Shown here: positions 1-12,500 of the stretch, one piece after another
Numbering within the stretch: position 1 is the first letter of the stretch
Layout: each line of letters begins with the position of its first letter
Source of the DNA: Triglochin maritima
Lineage: Eukaryota; Streptophyta; Magnoliopsida; Alismatales; Juncaginaceae
Assembly (NCBI GenBank): GCA_963682175.1
Contig: OY821779.1
Location: forward strand, 3,422,501-3,486,500
Reading direction: 5' to 3'
DNA length: 64,000 bases
Notes under the pieces: generated by a model
Seen by the model: only the letters and a program-made list of their open reading frames with translations
Database searches by the model: none
What the model was told of the DNA's origin: nothing
Program-made: the position numbers and the translations under genes

Positions 1-2271
1 TCCTAGGCTTTCACTGAAAAGGGTTGTCCCAACTTTTATAATATCTTTCTAATGCTTTGGTCACATGATAGTGTGTAGCATATACAGAAGGTAATCCGAT
101 ATTCTAGAGTACAAGAAAGATAAACAAAGAGTGATTGTGATTTCAGTAGGAGCTAACACAACTTGACAGAAGCATTATTACATCAAAAAATTCTTCTAAA
201 CTGGAAACTTACTGCTCCAAGAGGTCTCACATGCTCAGGCTAGAAGTTAGATGTACACCAAACCATCAAAGTATGGGACATGACATTATTTGTAGTCTTA
301 ATTTATCAGAGTTATATTACAAAAAAAGATAAAATGATAGAACACATACATTAGTGAAACTGGTATGTACCTGGCAACTGCAACATCCTTTCCCTCGGCA
401 GAGAAAAGCCCGGCAACCGCTTTGGGAATGCCTAAAAATGGGCCACCAATATTTGTCACTGCCTTAATGTGCCTTGAACACCAGTCTGAACCTCCCCCAC
501 CTCCCATTGGTATCGGAGCCTCGACCCATTTCATGAAATGTAAAAAGTAAAGGACTCCCATAGAGTGTGGAACAACAACAACTTTATTGCCATTTGTTAG
601 CACCATCAACTCTATGCGACTTTTTAATTCACTCAACGAATTGTCCCTTACCTGTTAATTTCATATATTATGGAAGTACGAACATTTAAAGGAAACACAC
701 CTGATAAGGAAAAGGCTGCCTCATGTATATAACCCCCCCCCCCCCCCCCCCTGAATATACATTACCTCAGTGTTTTGAAAAGATAGCCTCCAATCATATG
801 CGGCCATATACATGTTTTTCTCTTCATAGCCGATATGTGCAAAGTTAGAAATTAAAACAGCCCACACAAAGTAGCCAGGTGCAAAGTAATCTGCAGCCAC
901 TAGTCCTGTTACAGGTCTAACTCTGATACCAGGGGGATCTAATCCAGTTTCATTGTCCATGGACATATGTTCCAGCCAACATAATGGCCTGTGAGAAAGG
1001 CAGAAATCAAGAAAGTACGTGAGATTGGGTTGGAGGGTAGCTAGTCTGAATCTACAAAATTAAATTACATTGTATGATTAATGTCAATATGGATCCATGT
1101 TGAGGTAGTGATACCCAGAAAACCAACATTTTCATCACAAACTGAAACCCGAACTTAGACATCAAAATCCTATCTCAAATAAAAAATTAAGCACCAAATC
1201 TAAATTTTGTATTGTCACAGGTACATGGGAGTACGATACCACAGCCAATTGAGTGGTCCATGAATAGACATCCATTCATAAGAAAATCCTTATGGTATGT
1301 GTCCATGGGAGTAAGATGCTTAACTCCTTGGATAGTTAGATCCCAATGGTATGAACAGATTCACAAGTCAACCTTCTTCTCCCAGGACTCCAGGACCATA
1401 TATATTCTAAAATTATAATCAAATTCCAAAAAAGAAAAAGGTACCTAATTGGAAAGGGAATCATTCAACTTATAACATATAGAAGAAAAACTTGCCTCAC
1501 CAAATACAAATTTACTTATAATAATAACATAAAGATCACTATAATGCAAAATTCTCCTTTTTGCGGTGACGTCAACCATCCTACTCCTGAATCTCAACAG
1601 TACAAACAAATTCATCAACTCAACCATCTTAACCCAGAATTTTCTTTAAAAGGTCAAATTATACCATAATTCAATAATAATAAACATTTTTCAAAACACC
1701 CAAAAGCAAATTTATACTCTACAAAATATTAACAAGATAAGGTTGCATTTTTAACACAGTTTCCCTTCTAAAACAATGACATCGCCACGAAGTTCTCCAT
1801 CCCAGATTTCCCAAAATCTGCAACAATTCCAAAATTAGAATTTCCGACAACACTCACTCACCTCTTATAAATCTCCCCGAACCCGCCGCCCCAGAGCCTC
1901 TTCCGGAACAACCCCTCGGCACAATCATGCCCCTCCCACAGCTCGAGCCCGCACGTCACGATCCCGGGGACGAACACCACCGGGTGCTTCACCCTCACCC
2001 CCTCCTTCCTCAGCTTCACCCCCGGCGGGTCCGGTAAGCGCCCTCCGATGGCCTCCGTGACCATCCGCGGGATCGACGGCGGCATCGCGTTGTAGAGTAC
2101 CAGCAGCACCCACCACACCGAGCAGATTACGCCGACGAACCAGAACAAGCCGTTGACGCAGCTCAAGCAGCCGTTGCGCTTTGACGGAGAGGGTGGGGGT
2201 TGGTTCTTCTTGTCGTCGGCGGGGTCGGAGGACACGCCGGCGTCGTCCGCTGCTCTCCGACGGCGTAGCAT
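1..2271 (-). CDS. PDAT1: Phospholipid:diacylglycerol acyltransferase (PDAT1-like), 5' part; 3' end outside window
   Basis: PDAT moves an acyl group from a phospholipid to diacylglycerol, giving triacylglycerol at the ER. Three coding exons are visible on the minus strand: 2271-1862, 988-766 and 651-371, joined by GT-AG introns with matching phases (K-R split AG|G, then E|V). The rest lies beyond position 1. Residues 41-62 form a hydrophobic segment after a basic N-terminus, as expected for a membrane-anchored PDAT. Family blocks follow: LPDPPGVKL, HPVVFVPGIVT, LFRKRLWGG, DNETGLDPPGIRVR, YDWRLSFQNTE, and the lipase-type nucleophile motif PHSMG with Ser near residue 241 in exon 3. The poly-Gly loop before DWC is also typical. 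One oddity is GIVTCGLELWEG, where the PDAT sequences I know have GIVTGG. The first intron contains a C19 tract at 733-751. Start: the first ATG of the exon, followed by a basic stretch. Family assignment is firm; symbol number 1 versus 2 is less so. Confidence 0.93.
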
Positions 2272-2603
2272 CGTGGGAAACCCTAGTTTGGAGAGCGACT
2301 CCGGCGAGCGGTTGGGGGGAGAGGTGGGGAGTTATGTTGAGAGGGTGGGGATGACACGTGGCGAGTTGGGATTGGATGGGCCTGTGGAGGACTGGTTGTG
2401 CTTTTGCTCGTTGGCGGATAACGAGGGGTTGCGGTTGCAAATGGATTGCCGGGGAATTTCGATTTTTAGCTTTAGTTCGATTTATCTTTTGAAATATTTT
2501 TTTTATCACTTGGAGGAAGGAATATGACATATAAGATATTTGTTGTGCAGTTGACATGAACAGAGGGAACCCCGAGATTTTGTTAGATTTGCTCAATTTC
2601 ACC
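2272..2603 (-). promoter_or_regulatory. PDAT upstream region with G-box/ABRE
   Basis: This is the 5' UTR and proximal promoter of the PDAT-like gene. A CACGTG core at 2355-2360, within ACACGTGGC, lies about 85 bp upstream of the start codon. This is a G-box/ABRE-type site bound by bZIP or bHLH factors. I see no clear TATA box. Transcription start is not determinable from sequence. Confidence 0.45.
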
Positions 2604-2604
2604 G

Positions 2605-4760
2605 TAACATCTCGAAACAGCAGAAATTTAAAAATTTAAACAATCAAAAAATTATCAGAACAAACTCATCAACGGGAATGTTACTCAGATAAATCAACAA
2701 TCGGTGCACCAATAATACAACAGAATTTGTCAAAAGACGTGATTACAACCATACAATGAAAAGACATGTACAAACAATCACGATGACCTTGAAGAGTCCG
2801 AAGATGATTCTGACCCCAAAATGTGCGTGTCCGCTGTCACCACCTGAAAGAACCTACTACGGTCCTGAAACATGAATCAAACAACGATGCTTGAGTTTCC
2901 CATTAGGAAACCCCGTATGCCAAGCTCACTTATATGCATGCAATAGTATGGTAAATTAACCTATCATACTAGTAGCATGTCATATCACATCTGCAATGCA
3001 TCAAATCCCTCCAAGGGTAAACGAGACCTCAGTCCAACAACAACGACCCTCAACATGGTCCACAAGGACATCAGTCCAGCAACAACAACGGGTATCCCTC
3101 GGAAACCTACCGTAGGCACATACGGTCTTACGGACAGTACGCCCCCCCCCCCCCCCCCCAACGCGACTACTCGAGCCAAAGGGATCAGTGAGGAGTGTCC
3201 GCACTTCCGCGCAAAGAACCACGTGGTCTACACCACCTTCGATAGAGTCGTAGCCCGGTCGGTCAACATCCCAGGATAGGTGCTCAATCGGGGATCATCG
3301 TCGGCACAACATCAGCGGCATCGCCGGCGGCAGTACAACATACGTCCGACACAACATCGGACGACACAATCACAAGCCGGAACATCGTCGACACCATCAT
3401 CGCTGGCAAAAACCTCGGCAGCATCGCCGGCACAACCTTGGCGGTACAACATACGTCCGACACAACATCGGACGGTTCCAGACCGTAGTCTACAGGGTCA
3501 TCATGCTCCACGAGCCAAGCATCAACACGCATTGGGATCCGTGATCCCTCGGGTCTGCTACTCATCAGAGAGTAAGGCAACAACATGTCACACCACGTCC
3601 AATAAGGAAGTGGCGCGACCCAAGCGTCCACACTTTTCCACACGACAGTCCCTGGGCGGCACGAGTATGTACCCGCCGTCACCTCCCGGCTCACGCTCTA
3701 AGCGAGGACACAGGTTTCCATGGACAGAGTTGACACAACACAATGACCAGGAATTCAGTTCTGCACACAAACGGTCGACCGAAAGAGCTTAACCGGTCGA
3801 CCGTCCCCAATAGGTTCGGTCGACCGAAAGTCTACAACGGTCGAACTATTCTGTGTGTCACTTAAGTCCAAACGGTCGAACAACAGTCTAAAACCGGTCG
3901 ACGGAATATGAGGTCAAAATCCAGAGTTGGTCAAAATCAACAAGACTATTCGGTCGACCGACTCAGGGGTCCCGATCGACCGAAAACTATCAGGGTCATC
4001 CTAATAGTCTACGTTATATACGGTCGAACAATATAGATAAATCGGTCGAACAACATGCAAATTCATCAAGTACACTTAAGTTCCGGTCGACCCAAAAACC
4101 AGGAACGGTCGATCGAAAACTGACAGTTGGCCTCCAACTCACCGACGCATAAGCAACCGGTTGACCGCCACAATAGCATCGTTCGACCGATGTTGCTTAA
4201 AGTCGGGCAAAATGGTAAAATCGGCTGACCGCCCGAAGGCACCGGTCGACCGTTGGTCGACAACAACCTTGCGTCAGCCAAGGATTTTATGTCGTTTCTC
4301 GTCGTCGGCGAGGTCTCCGACCTCCCACGACTGACCACCACTTCCCACCAACGTGGGGAACAATAAAAACACACTAGATGTCAGCATACCTCTACAAAGC
4401 GATCGACGACGCCCGCTGGAGAACTCAAGACATCACCTTCGGTCCGCAACCGCACACACGCCTCCTCGCACGCCGACCTCCGCGCCTCACGCCGGAGTCT
4501 CCTCTGCCACGCCTGGTTCGCCGGAAAGGAAGAAAGAATGTGAGAGAATGCAAGAGTGAGAGAGAGTGAGAGATGAGTGTGATTTTCTTTTCATCAAAGC
4601 ACAAAACCCAACCAACCCTTCACCCTACACTCCTACTCAATCACACTGCACAACCAACCACTATTCCGTCCCTCCTTCCTCGTGCAAAAACCACTAATCG
4701 CGGGATTTGCCCTAAATAGGGGTTAGGGACTTAACTGCTAGAGCCTAGAGTATGCATGTG
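2605..4760 (+). repeat. Dispersed repeat copy 1, probably an LTR or other non-coding retroelement part
   Basis: The sequence from 2605 closely matches 62272-64000 in the same orientation, with substitutions and small indels. It starts with GTAACATCTCG, like many Ty3-type LTR ends (copy 2 has TGTAACATCCCG). It encodes no recognisable protein; the open frames across it differ between the copies. The interior is CG-rich, holds a C18 tract at 3142-3159, and from about 3770 to 4260 carries a cluster of CGGTCGACCG-like motifs. Similarity can be followed to about 4380, where copy 2 reaches the window end, so the right border near 4760 is a guess. I found no primer-binding site or target duplication. 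A solo LTR is the best guess; a large non-autonomous element is an alternative. Confidence 0.6.
3770..4260. repeat. Cluster of CGGTCGACCG-like palindromic motifs
   Basis: Within about 490 bp there are at least fifteen full or partial copies of the 10-bp palindrome CGGTCGACCG (variants CGGTCGAAC, CGATCGACC, GGTTGACCG). They are spaced irregularly, about 20-45 bp apart. The second repeat copy (about 63410-63840) has the same kind of cluster at the corresponding place. Confidence 0.75.
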
Positions 4761-5139
4761 GTTTTATATGAATAATAAATAATGATAACGATAAAATCGT
4801 AACGTAAATTTACAATAGACCTGGAATAACAATAAAAAAATTGTTTCGGAATACAGTAATAAATCCACCACTATATCTGTATGTGTGGTTGGCGTCGTCC
4901 TTGCGTGGATGAGTAAACTTGACGCTTGCACAAAGGGCAAAACTCATTGCCGCGACAACGACGTGATTGGCTGGTTCACTAGAATATAAGAAGACGTGAA
5001 TTGTTAAAAAGTCACGTTCCAAGCATGTCTGTCAATCATTTTTATAATTTTCATAATATTGTTGGATTAATTAATATTGATATTTTTGGAGCTGATAAAT
5101 AAATATGTGGCCTTGCAGAGTGAAACTACTACTTCCTAG
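4761..5139. other. Intergenic, nothing recognised
   Basis: AT-rich sequence between the dispersed repeat and a MITE-like element. I see no coding potential, RNA gene or clear repeat border here. Confidence 0.4.
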
Positions 5140-5355
5140 TAGGGGTGAGTTTCGATCCGGGATCAGACCGAAGATCGAACTTTTCGGAAGACCGGATCGA
5201 ATAAATTTCGTTCGGTCCGGTCCAGTTCGGTCTAAAACCCGAATGTAACTCTTAAAATTTCGGTCTTTAACCAGATCGAAGACCGAATTCCCGTGGTCTC
5301 CGAGACCGAAAAAATTCGGTCCTGTTCGGTCCGAACCGAATTTTACTCACCTCTG
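5140..5355. mobile_element. hAT-type MITE-like element (GGTCCGAA-rich)
   Basis: Ends are TAGGGGTGAG on the left and, read inwards from the right, CAGAGGTGAG, the kind of terminal repeat found in hAT elements. The interior is made almost entirely of variants of TTCGGTC/GACCGAA in both orientations, so the whole 216-bp unit can fold on itself. I do not see a convincing 8-bp target duplication, unlike at 19847 and 26673, so this copy may be older. Confidence 0.5.
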
Positions 5356-6582
5356 CTCTTGGTAATTGTTTACGTACTCACTCACGTGCCAGTGACCCGT
5401 AACGGAAGGGATTGACCGGATATCGTCTTGTCAGCAAGATAAAACAGAGAATTCATCAGATACGGGATCCTAGAATCTAAAAAAAAAGGATAAACACCAA
5501 ATTAGGCAAAATCAAGTCTATCCCCTCTAATTAATTCTTCCTCTATTTATATAGAGATTACAACTATTCTCTACCCTAAAATAATTGTATAAACAACCTT
5601 ATGATCAAGTAAAATATATGTACGAAGTGTTTAACTAAAATTAATCGAACTACACGAAGCAAACATATTCATTTCGATTTCTACATTTGAGATTCATGTT
5701 GTTTATTCTCATGTATCACCTAGAAAGTTGACAATCAAATTGTCCATCAACTTCGAATGTGGTGGGATAATTCTTCTTTCCTGCTTACATGCCCGGCCTC
5801 CGTAGTTATTTCCGGATGTCGACCAATGCGCCTCTTGAATACAGAATCATGATCCGTATCGAATTGAAGACATAGGGTACGTTTGGCAACACCCCAACCC
5901 GAGCGCAGGAGGCGGTGGTAGTAGCTCGTTTACCCTTTTTTGCTTGAATCGCAGGAGCTCACGCATGGGCTTTTGTGGAGGGGTTGCTTACTAGCCCAGT
6001 GAGTTTACAAATTCCACCCACATTATTCGACCAAAGTCCACAAATGCACCAGTATTGAGCAATATCAGCAAGAAACAATCACCAACATCTTTATCACACA
6101 AAATAAGACGAACCTGTTATACATGTAACTAAAATAACAGAATGAGATCAAATCCCTTAATCAAACACTAATTTAATCACCTGATCCATTCGAGTTGGTG
6201 ATCATCACCTGCTCAAACAGAACTTCCCAAGAAAAAGCATTAGTCAAAGCGTAACGTACTAAACTTTACAAAACACTTCGAAGGGCATTTCCGTACCTCA
6301 ACCAAAATTCCACTGAAATTTACAAAATAAGTACAAGCCACACCCCGTAATTCCACCCCGAAAAATCCCCCAACACAACCTTAACTTTACCCTACTTGGG
6401 AAGTGGACCACACAAGTGTAGAAAACTCACTCTCCCTCCTCTCCACTTTCCGTGGACTTAACATAAATACCACCTTCAACAACCATTATAAAATCCAATT
6501 TCAAACCCAGAACCCCCTTTCCGCTCTAGGGTTAGGGTTTTCCGGCTCTCCCCTTCCCCCCTCCTCGAGCTTTCCGGAACAG
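5356..6582. other. Intergenic and 5' UTR region of the GIP1-like gene
   Basis: No gene was recognised. A fragment at about 5878-5895 (GGTACGTTTGGCAAC) resembles a PIF/Harbinger terminal repeat, but no partner end was found. From about 6400 the sequence becomes the pyrimidine-rich leader of the downstream gene. An in-frame ATG at 6403 exists but is probably not used, because the conserved protein starts at 6583. Confidence 0.4.
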
Positions 6583-9500
6583 ATGGGATCGCCCACGAGG
6601 ACGGACGACGGCTTCGGCCCGACGATCCCCGCGAGGATCCGGAAGACGATTCTGTCCATTAGGGAGATCGTCCGGAATCACTCGGATTCTGAGATTTATG
6701 TTGCGCTGAAGGAGTGCGCGATGGATCCTAACGAGGCGGCGCAGAAACTGCTCGATCAAGGTTTGTTTGGACTTTGGACTTTGTTTCATTTCGGAATGCC
6801 GACGTTTTGGATTTTGATTTTTGTTGTTGGTTTCTGTTAGTGAAGATGGATCAGTGGGCTTGTGTTCGGGATTTTGTAATTTTGGTTTCGATAATGTGGG
6901 TGTTTGGGATGTATTCGTGAAGCGTATGGTTTGCTTTACCTGTAAATCTGTAAGATCGATGTGCGGTTTTGATTCTATTTCGTGATATAGGGAATCATTT
7001 GAGGGATGGATACGTGTTTGAAATACATTCTAAACTTATATCGTGTGTTCCCTTTTAATCATGTGTTTAAGTTCTCGTACACGTGTGTCATAGTAGTGAA
7101 TAGAGCTTGTGCTTATTCAAGGAAATGCTACAGTCTAACCTTATACTTTTGCTTGGTTTCAGGACAGAAGTATGTTTTTAGTTTAATCGATGACACATAT
7201 ATAGAGTTAAGTAGTGTTATCCATCAGATTCTTTACTTTGCCTGGAAGGTGATGACTGGCCTGCCCAATGTCTTGCGAACTGGGATCCATTTTCGATGTC
7301 TTATTGATGCTGAGACCACAAGGGCTAGATGCACATCTTGTTGACCATCCAAAATTCTAAATAATAATGCTCATTCATCTAAGTTGCCATCGTCACCTCA
7401 AGCCCTCAACTTTGGGTTAGATAGTACCATGAATTCATGTAATCATGTTCATGAGCCGATATCTTTTGGATGATGCTGATTTCCAACATGAAACTTCATT
7501 TGGATAAGACACTTGCACCTCTTTCCAGTCGCCAAGTGCTTGAGTGATGGTGACATTGTCTCTGACCTCTGGCATTGACGAGATTATCATGGCTTATAGC
7601 TTTTGACGTGTGGTGTTTTTTGTTTTTGTTTTGTTGAGTGGTTTAATGTGATTGTGTTGAGGACAGACAAAAAAATCATAGTTAGAGAGAATCATAGTAG
7701 TTGTGCTCCTTGTTGTTTTCTTTCTCCGTTTTTAGTATCCCACTGATAATGCATAGCAAGGGAAAGTGAAAAGGAAGTGACATGGTGAATTCTTAAACTT
7801 GATACCTACTCATGGTTGGTTCATGTGCTCTTCTTTATTATTATGAAATGTTTCTTTGCTTTTGTACAAGAAGGGAAGAGAGCTACCTAAATATTTGAAT
7901 CACATGTATTTGTTATCATGTTATACATCAAAGGATGTGGAAAGTAGGTGAACAAAAGATAATTTATAAGTCTCTATGCTCTCACTAATATTGTCTCCTA
8001 CCATATCATAGTGAGCAGAGTGAGAAACATCAAGGTTTGGAGTTGGTTAATCTAGTACTCTGTGAATCTTGTCATAGATTATGTTTTAAGTGTGCTCGCA
8101 GAATTACTAACTACAAGCCAAATCTTTAAATGCATTAACACCGTTATCAGTGCATTTGCATCATCTCTTGCTAAATGATCATCTTGATGTCACAACTTAA
8201 AGTTCACGTTCCGAAAAAGAATCCCATAAAGTCCATCAAAACACATAACGAGTGTGTCATGACTGGTTAGCATTACCATTTTAGAAGTCCTTCCTTGCAT
8301 GTTGCATCTGAGGATTTTTTTAAAATTATTATCCACACTTAAGTGGGTGTCTTTGAAATTCAAATATCTATATTATTGGAATATACTTGATTTGCTTGTT
8401 GCTTCCCTGAAATCACTGCATTTCTAGTCTGTCAATTGACGATGTTGTATTTGTGTACCTATAGACACATTTCATGAAGTGAGGAGTCGGGACAAGAAGA
8501 AAGAGGTATACAAGCTCTAGCACGATGATGTTGTAATTTCGTGAGTTTCTTCCACATCAATTATTTGATATTGGTAGATTAGGGGGTGTTTCATACTTGA
8601 CTTGTTCTATGACATTGTTTATTACGAGACCGGAGAGTTTGATGTTACTTAATGCAAAAAAATTGCATCATAGATTCATAAACCTGTGACGTCGAACCTA
8701 ATGTTTAATGTGTGGACCTTGTCATTTTTGTTGTACTTGTATAATGGAGATATTTTGCCTTTCTGCATGATTGTGGTTGAACAAATCTTGCACTGCTTCC
8801 ACGATGATTTGAATGTTGGTAATCAGAAAAAACCATTACTCTCAATGATAAATTGATAATATTTGTTTGTGCAAAATTTAAGTGAATTATGTTTGTCACG
8901 ATTTGTCTACGTCCTTTCACAATGTTTAGTCAGGAAGTTTTCCCAGACTGTATCTTCAGTTCAGTTATTGATCAGGTCTATATATCATTAATGCGTGACC
9001 ATTTGGAGAAAGCACTCTAGATTGGCTTAAGTACAGCTTCAATCAAACAAAAATTGCTCTGATTGTGAGATACCTAGTTAAACCTGTGTCTTTTATCATT
9101 GGCGTTTGGCCAAGATCATCACAAAATGAGATGTTTCAGATCTACACGCAATGATATGAACTTGTTTTTTCCTCCTGAATGACAATACAGTCAGTAACAC
9201 TAATATCTCATCCAAGTCATCCAAAAAAACCTAATATGTCATCTAAGTTGCTTGTTTTATGAACTTATTCTTGGAAGATATATGGTGCGTCATTAGTCAA
9301 TAAGTGCTCACGTGACAAAGTGAGTGGATGACGTATTGACGTGGAATCACGGCTCATAAAAAATTCACAAGGCCCTTTTCTGTTTTCCAGAACAATTGAA
9401 AGTTCTTTGTTTTGTTTACATGTATGGTCACATTAAGGATTATCACATGTCAACTGCAATCAAACCATAGAATTCATAGTATTATGAAAATCTAGGCTAT

Positions 9501-12500
9501 ATAATTTGGCAAGCTTAAATCCACCTTATTTTGAAATTAGAGTTGATGTATGTTTTGGTGGTTAGAAGCTTTTGAGTAAGTAAAAATCTGAGTCCATATT
9601 TCAAGAAAAGTTGCACTTGTTTACTAACTTAGTCCCACGTAAGTCCAAACATAAAATTGAGTACTATTATTCATCAAACCAACTTTAACAAATAATTTGG
9701 GGTATCTAATTCTACGATAACTTTCTTGTTCACAGTTTTCTTCTTCTTATTTGATGAATGAAATCATATGATTTTGCATATTTAGGATTGTTTTCCGATT
9801 TCCAAGGCATTTGGCCTCTGATTTTTTTGGCTTACATTACCTTCTCGATGTATATCCCAATCCCTGATTTTTTTAATTTTTTTCCTAATTGATTTAGAAT
9901 TTAAACTTCAACAAGGAGTCATCAGAACCAGCAAAATATCCCAGAGATGCTACACATTGGACAAAATCTCAATCAACATTTCACAACCCTCGCAGAGTTC
10001 ATACCAGAAACTCTACACCTGGTAATGTATTACTACACACTTTACTAGAAAATAGTTACTGATTTGGTGAAGAATTTGCCCTTAACATTGTGCAAAAGTA
10101 GCATGTTCTATTTGATCCCCTACTTCTTGGTTCTTTACAGGTGCCTTTGAGGCTTTGATGAATCCACTGTAGGGATATTCATAAAAGAATGGTAGTCTTA
10201 TATGAGAGCAGAACAGTTCATTTGAGTAGATTTCCCCATGAAATCAAAAGTAACCCAATTGTGATGTGAAATAATTCCATTTCCTATTAAAATTCATTTT
10301 CATCTGACTCGTAATTTTTCCACATGCATGTCGTCACCTTACTTGAGAGCTGTTACGACTAAGACGAGCCTTTTTCTTCCTTTTCAGATTTATTTATCTC
10401 TAAAAATGTATTTGGGCAGTTGAGTTCTTTTGCTGTCATAATGTCTTTCACTCTCTTACTGAAAGGATTTTTCATAATGATTCATGACGTAAATATTCTC
10501 ATTATGTGAACACTTCATTTACACCAATTCTTTTCACTTTCTGACGATTTTGGGTAGACCCGATAGATAAGTCTCTGCTGTCATTGTAAGCTGTAATTAT
10601 TGCTTAGTAAGTTGAGCTTTCTAACATACCATTTGTTGGGCACAAGTAAAAACTGGAATGCTGAGTGCAAATTTTGCCACGAGACTATATCTAATATTGG
10701 AATAAATTGTAACATGTAATCACTTTTTCCTTCTCCTTAGAGAATAAATAAATAGAGCTATTTTTATTCTGTCTTCTAATTTTGTCCTCAGCTGCAGGAG
10801 TCAGTCACGAGTTTCGTGTTGTCAGGGATAATAGAGTAAATCACAATGCAAACGGAAGTGCTGAGCAAAATTCCTTTCACCCTGCTATCTCCAGCTGCAT
10901 TCAGACAACGTCAAGCATTTCAGAAAAGAGGTTTCACAGCATATTTTTGCCAATTTTAGTTGGTTCATTTCTTTGTGATGTTAAAAAATGTGTAAGTAGA
11001 ATGTTATAATTTCCTTGCATGGCTGTTTTATCTTGGTCCACAGTGATCACCAAGCCTTATCCCATAACTTAGTAAAAGATGCTACCAACCTTGTATTTGA
11101 TGATAAATTTTGCTTAGACATGGATAAGTAGACAACTGAAGATAGATGAATTCGAGGTTAGTCGAAACTTTTACGAAGATTGTACATCTTTTTTTCTCAT
11201 TCATCTATCTTCCATTGCCCCTCAGACATAGGCAACTGAAGATAGATAAATATTGCTTAGACATAGACAGCTGAAGATAGATGAAGAATACGCAATTTGA
11301 ATGGTCACCCTATCATGGTACAGAAACAGTGGACACGTGTTCTCACGATTTCATTTTCTCTAGACTCTAGGTGGATAGATTTTTTTGTTCTTGTTTTGCC
11401 TTGAAGCATGTCAGACACATCTGTATGATAATGCCTACTTTGGAAGTGGGATAAAGAAAGTTGCTCATGTTTTCTACTTTATTTCCTTTGGCAGAAAACC
11501 AAGACCAGAAAGATATGTTGCAAATGGTCATCGTACTCGTGACAGTGAAGGTCCATATCCAACTGGAACTTGTGGGCAACCACTGTCAGAAGCAAATGGT
11601 ACAACAGAATCATGTGAGAAGGGTGTACATGACGACGAAGTGCGTTATCCAAATGTGGTGTCCTCTACCTCTGATTTTGGGGTATGTTCTTCTTCAGCGG
11701 ACCCAGTGCATGTCCCTTCTCCTGATTCTAAAGTTGCCGGGACTGTTGGAGCTATTAGACGTGAAGTTGGTGTACGACGCCCTATTTCTGACTTACCTAC
11801 TTCAAAGTCTTTGTTAGCTAACGACTCCTCGGCATCTTTTCCTTCAAATGGACATGAAGATATGATTACTACCGACTCTTTAAAATCTTTCGGTGAAGCA
11901 CCAATTTCATCCAAAGCTTCTCAATTCAACCAATCTCCTGAGTCAGAAAATGCACTTTCTGGTACCTCCGTTGGCAGACCTTCCAGTAACCAGTATGGTG
12001 CTAAAAAGCATCAACAACCTCAAGGTCTTCAAAAAGGTAAAATATTGCTAAGTTCTTAAGTATTTTTATTTTTACAATTATCTGAAGACAAGCTTCTTAG
12101 TGTATGTTTTTAGATGCCAATCACTTGACTCAATCAAACCTGGTAATTTTAGAATTGGATGTTTGAAACATATTCAAGATATCGGATCACTCCATTGCTT
12201 GAAGAACATTTAGAATACAATGGCCATTTAAGAAATGCATTGGTTGAGTTTTAGTGTTTTATATGGTTGAGTTTTAGTGTTTTATATATGATGACAAGAA
12301 AATTGATTCTTGAAAGTGCGGGGAAAGAAAATAACATTAATTTCACCTAACAAATCAACTTACCCCATGACACAATTTCACATGCCATTTTCTCATACAC
12401 TTGCAGTCACTCGTTTGGTAATTGTTGCTTACATAAAATACTGGATGTGCTATAAAATGTGTGCTATGAGAATCATAAAGCAACTCATACATCAACAAGG

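Noticed and set aside
1925..2602. 225-residue minus-strand frame overlapping PDAT exon 1
   Set aside because: It is a shadow of the GC-rich exon in another frame; the PDAT frame is supported by conserved motifs.
2977..3792. Open frames in the dispersed repeat (both strands)
   Set aside because: Frames are not kept between the two repeat copies and match no family I know; CG-rich sequence with few stops explains them.
5878..6002. Possible second Harbinger-type element (GGTACGTTTGGCAAC)
   Set aside because: Only one end is seen; no inverted partner or TAA duplication was found.
6403..6582. N-terminal extension of the GIP1-like protein from an ATG at 6403
   Set aside because: The extension is Ser/Asn-rich with no family match, while the ATG at 6583 gives the usual short N-terminus before the UBA-like domain.
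7006..7344. 112-residue frame in GIP1-like intron 1
   Set aside because: No recognisable domain; it lies in a normal AT-rich intron with no splice support.
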